A stretch of 64,000 bases of DNA from Synechococcus sp. PCC 7336 (lineage in GTDB: Bacteria; Cyanobacteriota; Cyanobacteriia; Thermostichales; PCC-7336). The notes beneath the pieces are model-generated. The model had not been told where the DNA came from, ran no database searches, and saw only the letters and a list, made by a program, of their open reading frames with translations. The stretch lies in assembly GCF_000332275.1 (NCBI RefSeq), contig NZ_CM001776.1, forward strand, positions 3,041,737-3,105,736. The letters run 5' to 3'. The position numbers and the translations under genes are program-made. Of the stretch, positions 37,031 to 46,200 are shown in pieces (positions within the stretch are counted from its first letter, which is position 1; every line of letters starts with the position of its first letter).

Positions 37031-38020
37031 TTAGGGATTAATTTCTAGCTCTTCTATACCTTCAAAAGTCCACCCCTGTTCTTCAATTCTCTGTTTCAGC
37101 TTAGCTTTGAAATCAGGCATGACTTCATTCTCAGACTGTTCAAAATACTCAAAAATCTTCATTAAATTCAAGCTTGCTTCTCGTAGCCATGGCATTTCCT
37201 GAACTAATGCAAGGAGCTTTGAAAATGATCTTTGTAAAAAACCTGATTTTGCCAAATAATATGAGTGCTGAACTCTAAAGTATGGATTATCATAAAACTC
37301 GGCTTCAGCCAATTTCCAGAAATCCCAGATCTGAGCAGGATCACTCAGGTTTTCACCAATTCGTAAAGCAAAAATAGGAGAAGGAATGACTCCTTTTTCT
37401 ATCATGAAAAAATCTGAAAATATCTCAAATACCGAGTTACTGTTTGAGCTGGCAACGCCAGAGATCAGCTCCTTATAGATAGCATTCGCTTCATCATAAT
37501 AGTTGCAGAGAAAATAAGCATCTGCAAGGATAACCTGAAAACGGAAATTTTCTGGGTTAGCTTGAGACGATCTTTGTGCCCATTGAAGGGCATCTTTATA
37601 GTAGGTTAAAGCTATGAGAGTTTTCGCCAAAGCAGCACAAGATTCTGTCCAGTCTTCATCATGAATATTTTCTTTGATAGAATTCTCAAGAATATTAAGA
37701 GCTTCAAGAGGATTTCGATTTGCAGTCAAATAGTTGGCCGTTTGCCAAGGTTTCATGTGCTGTGCAAGTAAACCATTCAAGACTTCAAACATGAGGCTAC
37801 GTCGATCCCATAAAGACTCAATTCCCTGCCACTCTTTAAAAATTTCTGGAATAGCTATATGGGGCTTTGCTAGCTTGTGAGTTTTAGGATGCTTCAACTT
37901 TAGACTAAACGATTTAAATCCGACAACAATTTTGAACCTTTCAACAGCCTGCATCCATTCTCGATCAAATTCCTCCCTTTTATCTTTGATCTTTCTTCTA
38001 AATCCTTTGGAATTATTCAT
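37031..38020 (-). CDS. TPR-like protein of the rhs cassette (paralogue 2)
   Basis: A 329-residue helical protein without a family I can name. Segments such as EALNILENSIK, AALAKTLIALTYYKDALQWAQ and FQVILADAYFLCNYYDEANAIY have the size and pattern of TPR units. It is a paralogue of the 341-residue protein at 41166-42191 over nearly its whole length; shared words include LWDRRSL, KPWQxANYLT, CAALAKTL, ALTYY and ALVQEMPWLREAS. Both follow a SUKH immunity gene in the same order, here 36 bases downstream. Inference: an accessory part of the toxin-immunity cassette (second immunity, chaperone or regulator). ATG at 38020 used; a GTG lies nine bases upstream. Confidence 0.75.
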   Translation of the reverse strand: MNNSKGFRRKIKDKREEFDREWMQAVERFKIVVGFKSFSLKLKHPKTHKLAKPHIAIPEIFKEWQGIESLWDRRSLMFEVLNGLLAQHMKPWQTANYLTANRNPLEALNILENSIKENIHDEDWTESCAALAKTLIALTYYKDALQWAQRSSQANPENFRFQVILADAYFLCNYYDEANAIYKELISGVASSNSNSVFEIFSDFFMIEKGVIPSPIFALRIGENLSDPAQIWDFWKLAEAEFYDNPYFRVQHSYYLAKSGFLQRSFSKLLALVQEMPWLREASLNLMKIFEYFEQSENEVMPDFKAKLKQRIEEQGWTFEGIEELEINP

Positions 38021-38056
38021 GGGAATCACAAGAACCTTTTTTCTTACTTCATAGAG

Positions 38057-38527
38057 CTATAGTTGCTGCAATTTCATTATAGCAATAGAATCTTCTATAA
38101 AACTTTCGATCCATTCCCAAATAGACTGAAATCTTTGTTTTACATCTCCATTATCATTTATGGCAAAAACAGGTGAATCTTCTCCATCTTCAGTCAAGAT
38201 GAATTCATCATTCGATCCATATCTAGAGCATATAAGGAAGATATTCTTAGACAAGCCGGTCTCTTCTATTTCATCTTGAATAAGATTTAAAAAATCTTCA
38301 TTTAATTTTATAATTTGGTCAATGTAGAAGTCAAATTCATATCGATCTACAAGTTTACCAGCTCTTCGTCCAAGCAATTCCATGATTTGCTTGTATGAAG
38401 TTGGAAGTTGTCCATATTTCTCTTCAATTTGGATGAGTTCTTGAGGACTGCATCCAACCAATTGATATTCTTGGGCTATACCTCTTGAAATTAATTTTTC
38501 TTTCAAGTCGTTAATGTTATTAATCAT
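38057..38527 (-). CDS. SUKH/SMI1-KNR4 family immunity protein
   Basis: A 156-residue acidic protein. LVGCSPQELIQIEEKYGQLPTSYKQIMELLG is the SMI1/KNR4 signature (ExxxGxxLPxxYxxFL), followed by FLICSRYGSNDEFIL and a final Trp-rich helix (IWEWIESFIEDS). SUKH proteins are the most common immunity family of polymorphic toxins, notably nuclease and deaminase toxins. It starts 15 bases after the stop of the orphan rhs-toxin gene on the same strand, the usual position for the cognate immunity gene. Confidence 0.85.
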   Translation of the reverse strand: MINNINDLKEKLISRGIAQEYQLVGCSPQELIQIEEKYGQLPTSYKQIMELLGRRAGKLVDRYEFDFYIDQIIKLNEDFLNLIQDEIEETGLSKNIFLICSRYGSNDEFILTEDGEDSPVFAINDNGDVKQRFQSIWEWIESFIEDSIAIMKLQQL

Positions 38528-38542
38528 TTATATGTCGCTCGA

Positions 38543-41119
38543 TCATCGGCGCGGTAGTTGAACCACTTCTATTATAAGATTCGGTCTGAGGTTTTGGAAT
38601 TCAGGAATCGCACTTCCCGAGCATGAAGGGCAGGAGAGTCGATTGACAATTAAACGAATACTACCAGTACTCTCTGGCGTTGTCTCAAGTAAAACTTGCT
38701 CTAAGATTCTGACTTCAGCATCAGAAAATCGATTCCGACCATTGACATCAATAGTTGGAAGCTGTCTCTGAGATTCTGGAAGTAGCGGGGAAAAGGATGG
38801 TAAGTCTGATTCACCAGAGAATCCTCCAACTGTAAAGACTCTTCCATCTACATCTACATCAGCAAAGCCAACTGTCCTTATCGTTTCGGAAATACTTCCT
38901 TGAACACGCTGCGAGAAACGTTCTCTAGACCTTCTTGGTAGTTGCTGGGAGACGCTTTCAAGTTGCTGTCTGATCTGTTCCAGCCGTACTGCATCATTAT
39001 CAGTAACAACTGTCGAAAAAGAGGGCGTGTTGGCCGACCGTGAAGGTGGAAGTAGCCTTGATGGGTCTGTGATAGGAACTGCACCATTATCTGGAAAGTT
39101 ATTTCGACGCCCCGGAACTAAGGGTGGCGGAAAAAAGTCCCCAGTATCTGGGCCGAGAGTGCTCGTTCGAGGGCCATCGGGAAAGGAGCGAAAAATATTG
39201 TCTGGCGCTGCCCCGGCAGTAATAATCTCAGCCAGTCCCTCGACAGCGGCTGAAGCACCTGCACTGGTTCGCTCTTCCGTGGTTAAGACTCTACCGGTGG
39301 CGAAATCGGTGCCAAAGATAAATTCTGACAGATTAGTTCCCAACTGGAGAGCACCTCCAATAGCCGCTCTGCGGCGGAGTTGGCGGGGCGTTAAACCATT
39401 GACTGGAGTCGAGAGATTTTGTTGGGCTCTCTGCTCCTCTCGGGCGATCGCCTCATCCACCTCATCCAAGCGACGACCGATATTATTCAAAGTCGTCCCG
39501 AGGGCTACCACACCGAGAATGGTGGCTGCTACTGGTAGTGCTGCTGGGGCTAGTGCTGTAAACCCTGCGATCGCTATCCCCACAGCAGCTCCAGTGACAA
39601 CGCCACCGGTAACCACTTCTCGTACAAACTGGTCTGGGTTAATTGGCTGGGGCTCAGTTAAAGGAGCTGTTTCAGGAGTAGTCGAAGGTTGGATTCCAGC
39701 AACATCTGGTCCATCGGTGCCATTCACAGCATCGGGAGACACCACAAAGGGGCCGACTCGGCGACGAGGATCGCGGGGACGATTGGGGCGGGGATCCCGA
39801 GGTGGTAGGGGCTCTTCTGGCTCGTTGATTTCTGCTTCCGGCTCGTCGACCGCAGGCTCGGGCGTCGGGGTTTCCGTTTTGACGGAGTCAGCATCTGAGG
39901 GGGAAGCCGCAGGGTTGGATGGAGCTCGGGAGGGTAGATCGTCCTGAGTGATGACGATATCGGCTTCGCTGTCCGTTGGCAGCGCGGCGGGAGTTGCTGG
40001 GGCTTGACCCGAGGACAGATCGGTTGAGGTGGGGAAGACCTGGGGAGGATTTTCGAGCAGTTCCTGCAGTAGGTTGGCGGTGACGGGAGCGACGGCACGC
40101 TCTCCGGTGGCGATCGCATTGGCGCTCTCTATCAGTGCTTCAACGGTCGGTTGGGGAATTGCATTCGATGGCGGGGCGGGGTCGAAGGGTTCTGCGTTAT
40201 CAATCGGTATGAACTCGCCTAAATTATTGGGGTCGGAGTCCACAAATTGATTTTGATTAGTGTTTACTTCGAATTGAGGGTTATCGGATGTTACCTGAGC
40301 GGCATTCAAATTTAGCTCGCTCTGTGCCTGCGGCAATCCTTCAAAAAAGATGGCATTAGAGGGGATATCAATGTCCCCTTCACGACTGAATCGACTGCGA
40401 CCGCGAAAAGGGTTGCTCTGAATCGGGCTGGGCAGAGGTGAAAAGAGGGGCATCGTACTTTGTGTAGAGAGCTCGTCTTCCTCGTCACTCGGGGTGAGAT
40501 TCGGCTGACTGCCGATCGCCTGGTTACCACTGGGGTCGATAAAGTTGAGCGGGCTGTTGCCTACATAGCGGTATAAGTTGACATCTCCGGCAGCAAAACC
40601 AATCGGGTCTTGGCTGATAAATTGGCCGGTGGAGGGATCCAGATAGCGAGCTCGGAAGTAATACAGCCCCGTTTGCTCGTCAAACTCCCGTCCCGTAAAG
40701 CTGAATCGGAAGTTAACGCTGGGGTCGGTCTCGCTCGTGATGTTGCCGAAACTGTCAAACGTGAGGTGATTGACGTTCGCCCCCGTCGAGTCAACCACAT
40801 CCCGCACGGTGCCTTGATGGTCGCTCAGCGCATACAGAACGTTGCCCGTGTTGTCTTCTTGGGCGATCGCGCGATCGATAAACGGACTGTGAAGGGATCT
40901 TTGCGTAACTGCACCGCTCTCGTCAGTCACCAGGGCAATGTTGATGCCGTTGTACAAATAGCGTTCGGTTTGCCCGTTCGCGGTGCGCCCAATGCGGCGA
41001 TTGATCGCGTCGTAGGTGTATTCCGCTTGCCCAGTCTCGTTGCCCGTACTGTCTAGTGTTACGGCAGAAGTGAGGCGATCGCGATGGTCGTATGCGTACT
41101 GAGTGATTTCCCCCGTCAC
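38543..41119 (-). CDS. Orphan RHS-core fragment with PT-TG linker and deaminase toxin tip
   Basis: Up to 858 residues. It opens inside an RHS core (YAYDHRDRLTSAVTLDS...), has the RHS C-terminal hallmark FSFTGREFDEQTGLYYFRAR...DPIGF, and then DPSGNQ. A Pro/Glu-rich linker follows, then a hydrophobic stretch (GAAVGIAIAGFTALAPAALP) and a PT-TG-like pretoxin motif (GTDFATGRVLTTEER). The tip has RFSDAEVRILEQ (Glu802) and RLSCPSCSG (Cys830, Cys833), the E plus CxxC pattern of zinc-dependent nucleic-acid deaminase toxins. No proper start is evident: a GTG at 41119 is used, and the core similarity extends upstream to about 41155, just past the stop of the TPR-like gene. It is probably a silent or poorly expressed cassette displaced from the giant rhs gene. 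Confidence 0.8.
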   Translation of the reverse strand: MTGEITQYAYDHRDRLTSAVTLDSTGNETGQAEYTYDAINRRIGRTANGQTERYLYNGINIALVTDESGAVTQRSLHSPFIDRAIAQEDNTGNVLYALSDHQGTVRDVVDSTGANVNHLTFDSFGNITSETDPSVNFRFSFTGREFDEQTGLYYFRARYLDPSTGQFISQDPIGFAAGDVNLYRYVGNSPLNFIDPSGNQAIGSQPNLTPSDEEDELSTQSTMPLFSPLPSPIQSNPFRGRSRFSREGDIDIPSNAIFFEGLPQAQSELNLNAAQVTSDNPQFEVNTNQNQFVDSDPNNLGEFIPIDNAEPFDPAPPSNAIPQPTVEALIESANAIATGERAVAPVTANLLQELLENPPQVFPTSTDLSSGQAPATPAALPTDSEADIVITQDDLPSRAPSNPAASPSDADSVKTETPTPEPAVDEPEAEINEPEEPLPPRDPRPNRPRDPRRRVGPFVVSPDAVNGTDGPDVAGIQPSTTPETAPLTEPQPINPDQFVREVVTGGVVTGAAVGIAIAGFTALAPAALPVAATILGVVALGTTLNNIGRRLDEVDEAIAREEQRAQQNLSTPVNGLTPRQLRRRAAIGGALQLGTNLSEFIFGTDFATGRVLTTEERTSAGASAAVEGLAEIITAGAAPDNIFRSFPDGPRTSTLGPDTGDFFPPPLVPGRRNNFPDNGAVPITDPSRLLPPSRSANTPSFSTVVTDNDAVRLEQIRQQLESVSQQLPRRSRERFSQRVQGSISETIRTVGFADVDVDGRVFTVGGFSGESDLPSFSPLLPESQRQLPTIDVNGRNRFSDAEVRILEQVLLETTPESTGSIRLIVNRLSCPSCSGSAIPEFQNLRPNLIIEVVQLPRR
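39691..39863 (-). repeat. 173-bp block identical to 44493-44665 (orphan copy)
   Basis: I found no mismatch over 173 bases with the block in the giant rhs gene. It encodes the linker EPEEPLPPRDPRPNRPRDPR and RRVGPFVVSPDAVNGTDGPD just after the RHS core. The sequences on the C-terminal side differ completely. Such identity at a domain border suggests recent recombination or gene conversion. Confidence 0.9.
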
Positions 41120-41165
41120 CTTATCGGTGCGTTGGACGCGATTGCCTTCCGCGTCGTAGGTGAAG

Positions 41166-42191
41166 CTATAAGTTTGAAGCTATCTTGATGACTTGCATAC
41201 CCTCAGTTGTCCAGTCATTCTTCTGAATTGTTTGCTTGAGCTGAGCTTGAAGCTCTGGATTGAATTCACTGCCAAGCTGGTTGAAGTGTTCGAACAGGAT
41301 CATCAGATTCATACTTGCCTCGCGCAGCCACGGCATTTCCTGCACCAAAGCATAAAGCTTAGCAAAACATTCTTTTAGAAATCCCATTTCAGCCAAATAA
41401 TAAGCATGCTGCATGCGGAAAAATGGACTGTCATAAAATTCATCTTCAGCCAACATCCAAAACTCTTTGTATTGTTGGACACCGGTTAATTTATTTGCAA
41501 TCTGTAGTGCGAGAATAGGTGATGGAACAGCTCCTGTTTCTCGAGAGAAAAAATTGGAAAATATTTCCGTGACTGGCTCAGTGAATGAACTAGGTACAGT
41601 GGCCACGCATTTCTGATAAATTTCACCGGCCTCATTGTCATAGCCACAGAATGAGTAGGCATCAGCTAATAGGACTTGAAAGTATGAGTTCTGTGGAGCT
41701 GCTTGAGACGCCCTCTGAGCCCACTCTAGAGATTCTTCGTAATATGTCAATGCCATCAACGTTTTGGCTAATGCAGCACAATGAGGAGCGTAGTCATCTT
41801 CAGTCAAGTCATCTCTTGTAACTTTCTGCAATATAGACAAGGCATTTACTGGCCTACGATCTTCAGTCAAATAGTTGGCTATTTGCCAAGGCTTGAGGTG
41901 ATGTCGAGCCATTTGATAGATGGCTGTATAAAATAAACTTCGACGATCCCATAGGGATTGAATTGTTTTCCACTCTTCAAAACATGTTGGTAGTGCTTCA
42001 TGAGGCTGTAGAGGGAAGCTAGTGACGGGATGAGAAAGGTTAAATTTAAGCGATCTCATTCCAGTTATCACTCTGAACCGATGAACAGTGTTATCCCAAT
42101 CTTGGTCAAACTGTTGTCCTATAGTGCTTGATTGAGGGCCTGCAGCTCGCCGCTCGGTTTCAGGTCCTTCAGAATAATTAGAGTTACTCAT
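41166..42191 (-). CDS. TPR-like protein of the rhs cassette (paralogue 1)
   Basis: A 341-residue helical protein, paralogue of 37031-38020. A polar N-terminus (about 1-30) is followed by FDQDWDNTVHRFRVITGMRSL and a series of TPR-like helices (ALSILQKVTRDDLTE; AALAKTLMALTYYEESLEWAQ; FQVLLADAYSFCGYDNEAGEIY), then the conserved ALVQEMPWLREASMNLM. It lies 82 bases after the SUKH gene of the main cassette. Its stop codon abuts the start of the orphan rhs similarity, which marks a cassette border. Confidence 0.75.
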   Translation of the reverse strand: MSNSNYSEGPETERRAAGPQSSTIGQQFDQDWDNTVHRFRVITGMRSLKFNLSHPVTSFPLQPHEALPTCFEEWKTIQSLWDRRSLFYTAIYQMARHHLKPWQIANYLTEDRRPVNALSILQKVTRDDLTEDDYAPHCAALAKTLMALTYYEESLEWAQRASQAAPQNSYFQVLLADAYSFCGYDNEAGEIYQKCVATVPSSFTEPVTEIFSNFFSRETGAVPSPILALQIANKLTGVQQYKEFWMLAEDEFYDSPFFRMQHAYYLAEMGFLKECFAKLYALVQEMPWLREASMNLMILFEHFNQLGSEFNPELQAQLKQTIQKNDWTTEGMQVIKIASNL

Positions 42192-42273
42192 TAAAAAAAT
42201 CCTGTAACCTCAATCCTTGTGCATAAGCCTTCATATTTTACTTCATCTCACCAGGCAACTATGTCAAGTAAGC

Positions 42274-43149
42274 TCAATCCACCAAAAAGCGTCGATCAAT
42301 ATTCAAGTCACTGCACAAGTCTAATATGTTTTTACCATCTAGCGTCCGCTTCCCTTCCTGCCATCGCGCCTTTAACAACTCTATTAGCCTTGGTTGGTTG
42401 AAATTTTTGAGCTTCATTAGAAAATATTTTTCATCTATTTCTACATACCTTAGAAAGCTTATAATTTCTTGGCACAATATTTCTTTGGTATGTTTTAATA
42501 ACAGCAAATCAATCAATGCATTGCTTGCTATTTTTAATAGGATAGAGTTATCAATTTCTTTTATTTCTTTTATTAGTAGTAGTAAGGTTCTATTTGAATT
42601 TAATTCATCTTTGAACTGTAAATCCTTGATTTTCTGAATATATTTTGAATGTATCCGATCTTGGTAGACCTTTGGAATTGTATCAATTCTTTCAAGTAGA
42701 TATTCTGAAAGCTTGTCAGCTATCTTGAACCCATCACAGTCCTCGTATTCAACTCTATATACCTTTGGATTATTTGAGTGACAATAAAAATAATCAAACT
42801 CTCCATCCTCATAATTAGAAATAAAGAAGACATTATTTCTGATACCTAGATTACCTTCACATCCTTCTGACAGCTGTTCAATTGCATATTCAGTCAGAAA
42901 TGTTAATGATGGCCATAAAGTGAGCGTACTATACTTTAAGAATCCTGTTGAACTTTTTCCAAATACTGATAGAAATTCTTTATAGATAAGTGGAAGCTTG
43001 AGGCTGTATCTATCTTCCAGGCTTCCAATTTCTCTGTTGTTGAGTCCGTAGACTGTTCCAAACTCATATATTCCTTTTTGAATCAGTAGATCTAGCTTTG
43101 CACTTAAGCTAGATGTAAAATTTGAGATCATGATTGAGCTCCATGGCAT
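42274..43149 (-). CDS. SUKH/SMI1-KNR4 family immunity protein, extended
   Basis: A 291-residue protein. Residues about 30-150 carry the SUKH pattern: YGLNNREIGSLEDRYSLKLPLIYKEFLSVFG, then NVFFISNYEDGEFDYFYC and VYRVEYEDCDGFKIADKLSEYL. The C-terminal 140 residues are an additional helical region of unknown role. It begins 111 bases after the stop of the giant rhs gene and is therefore the likely cognate immunity gene of its deaminase tip. It is notably AT-rich compared with the rhs gene, as is common for immunity genes. Confidence 0.8.
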   Translation of the reverse strand: MPWSSIMISNFTSSLSAKLDLLIQKGIYEFGTVYGLNNREIGSLEDRYSLKLPLIYKEFLSVFGKSSTGFLKYSTLTLWPSLTFLTEYAIEQLSEGCEGNLGIRNNVFFISNYEDGEFDYFYCHSNNPKVYRVEYEDCDGFKIADKLSEYLLERIDTIPKVYQDRIHSKYIQKIKDLQFKDELNSNRTLLLLIKEIKEIDNSILLKIASNALIDLLLLKHTKEILCQEIISFLRYVEIDEKYFLMKLKNFNQPRLIELLKARWQEGKRTLDGKNILDLCSDLNIDRRFLVD

Positions 43150-43260
43150 CTTGCCTGCCTAGTGCGTCTGTTTTTTTTAATGAAGAAATCTTATAAGGAG
43201 TCACTCATATCTGATGGGATGATTTTGTACACTAGGGTGAAGAGTTATTTGTCTTTGAGA

Positions 43261-46200
43261 CTAATCGAGACCAACCGTCCCTTCCCTAGGGAATACTTGT
43301 ACTCTTCCGTTAAATCGTCTAGTCAACTCCTCACTAGCAGCCTGACATACTGGGCAAACTGGGCGCTCAGAGACTACCCTAATTGTAGCAGTATCGAAGG
43401 GCGTTTCTTGTAATACCCTGGATAGACCTTCAAATGCAATTCTCTCAGAATCCCTTGCTCGATTGTTTCCATTCCTCGGATCGGGGAAAAATGCTCTACC
43501 TGGTCTGTTAGGTAGTTCTACCATTCCATCTGTCAAGAATCTGTCTGAAAGTGGAACTACTGAGTTTCTTTGCGAGCTAGTTATTGTAAAGTTTCCGACT
43601 GTCTGGCCATCAATCTCAAGAGATACAACGGATATATTTCGCTCGGGCCGAACGGGGCTTCCTGCCGTATCTAGCTGGTTTCTGAGGCTGTTGAAAAAGT
43701 CATCGATCTGCTGTTGATTGCCATCGAATACCTGATCGAATCTGGCATTATCAATCGAACCTTGAATTTCTTCTGCAATCCTGCCTGGGAATTGATCGAT
43801 GACATCTTGAATATTACGACTGGTGGGAGAGAGGTCGCCCGCATTTCTGCGCCCTGGGACTAGCGGAAAAATCCCTTCAGCAGCATCGTCAAGAGCTGAC
43901 TCGGATGCCACCTCTCGTGAATTACTCAAGCGTATGGGTCCAGAATTGCGACTGTTAGCAGTGAATGTCCGAACCACTTCATCAGCCGTAGTGATGAGAC
44001 CAACCACCTCAGTGGCGGTACTCAAAACACCAGTCCCCAAGTCTTCGCTACGCTGCTGAGTGGACAGCGTTGCACCCGTGACGAAATCTCGACCCGTCAC
44101 GCCTTGAATCAGTTGAGTGACACCAGTGATATCACCCACGGCACCCGTGAAAACTCTAAGCTGAGTTTCGACTTCAGAACGACCCAAGGGGCCGACCAGA
44201 GTCGAGCCATCGACAACACTCTGGCTTCTGCCTAGACTGGCGGCCTGTTGAGAGCGCCGTCTGAGGCTAAACCCAAACACTGCCACAGCCAATGTGACTC
44301 CCACAACCGCAGCAGTAACGGGTGCTGCAGCTAAGGCTAAACCACCAACGATCGCGCCTGTAACGAGTGCTTGGGAACTGTTGTTGAATGCATCAATAGC
44401 CGTGAGAGGAGCGATCGGGTTGGGAGTGGAGTCAAACAGTGGAGAGGAAGCAAGGCTGTCAGTATTTCCAGGAGTAGAGGAGGTTGTGGATTGGATTCCA
44501 GCAACATCTGGTCCATCGGTGCCATTCACAGCATCGGGAGACACCACAAAGGGGCCGACTCGGCGACGAGGATCGCGGGGACGATTGGGGCGGGGATCCC
44601 GAGGTGGTAGGGGCTCTTCTGGCTCGTTGATTTCTGCTTCCGGCTCGTCGACCGCAGGCTCGGGCACGGGGTTGTGCTCGCTATTGGACAGCTCGGTGCC
44701 TTGATTGGGAGAGGGAGCGCGCGGGGGTAGATCGTCCTGCGTGATGATGATATCGGCCCCTTCGTCAATGATTGGCTCGGGAGTTAGAGTGGGCTGTTCG
44801 GGAGCTTCGGCAATCGGCGGTTCGGGGGCTTCAGCGCTTGGTGATACAGAAGTCCTCTCATCAAAAGACACAGGCTCGGGGTTGACTGGGCTGAATTCCG
44901 TTGCTCTCAGCTCGGCGATCTCTCGAGCTCTCGCAAGTGTCTGGTTAATGGTTGTTTCGGGAAGGGATGTCTTACTACCTTCAGCGATCTCGTTGGAGCG
45001 ATCGCGTAGCTCGTTAATAGTTGCTTGGGGAATAGTAGAGCCGCTCTCCACGCTCAAATTAAATTGAAGTGGCGACTCTGCCTGATTGCCACTGGGGTCG
45101 ATAAAGTTGAGCGGACTGTTCCCCACATAGCGATATAAGTTGGCATCTCCAGCAGCAAAGCCAATCGGGTCTTGGCTGATAAATTGACCGGTGGATGGGT
45201 CGAGATATCTGGCGCGGAAGTAATACAGTCCCGTTTCCTCATCAAACTCTCGTCCCGTAAAGCTGAAGCGGAATTCAACGCTGGCATCGCTCTGGCTGGT
45301 GATGTTGCCGAAGCTGTCAAATGTGAGGTGGTTGACTACCGTGCCAGTAGAGTCGGCTATATCCCGTACCGTGTTTTGATGGTCGCTCAGAGCATACAGA
45401 ACATTGCCCGCCCCATCCTCTTGCGCCACGACCCGGTCGATCGATGTGCTGTGGAGGAAGCGTTGGGTTATGTCACCGCTCTCGTCCGTCACCAGGGCAA
45501 TCTCGCTGCCGTCGTACAGATACCGTTCGGTTTGCCCGTCTACAGTGCGCCCAATGCGGCGATCGAGGGCATCGTAGGCATACTCTGCGCGTCCAATCTC
45601 GGTGCCGCTACTGTCGAGGGTGATGGCAGAGGTGAGGCGATTGCGATGGTCGTATGCGTATTGGGTAGCTTCGCCTGTCGCCTTGTCAGTCCGTTGGGTG
45701 CGATTGCCCTCCGCGTCGTAAGCGTAGGTGAAGTTCTCGTCTTCTAAAAGCTGATTGTTGGGACCAACGATATTACCGGTATTGGTGCGGTTACCGGTGG
45801 CATCGAAGCTGAAAGATTCGTCAGTTTGGAAGTCGAAGTTGCCTTCGAGTTGTTGGCCGCTGGCATCGTAGCTGAAGCTGCTGAGACCATCGAGCGATTC
45901 GATCTCGGTGATGCGATTGGTAGCGTCGAAGCTGTAGCGATAGTTGGCTATCGGGGTTCCGCCTGCATCAGTGTGAGCGATTTCAGTCAGACGACCTGCC
46001 GCATCGAAGCTGTGGGTGGTGGCGATCGCCACTTGCGTCCCCGCTAAGTCGTTGAAAGTTTCAACGCCAATCAGTTGGCTGGCGGCATCGTAGGTATAAC
46101 TGACACGCTTGTCGCTGACCGCTGCCCCTGTTTGCGTAATATCAATGACGCGATCGAGTGAGTCGTAGGTAAAGCGTTCGACACCAGTTTCGACTGCGTC

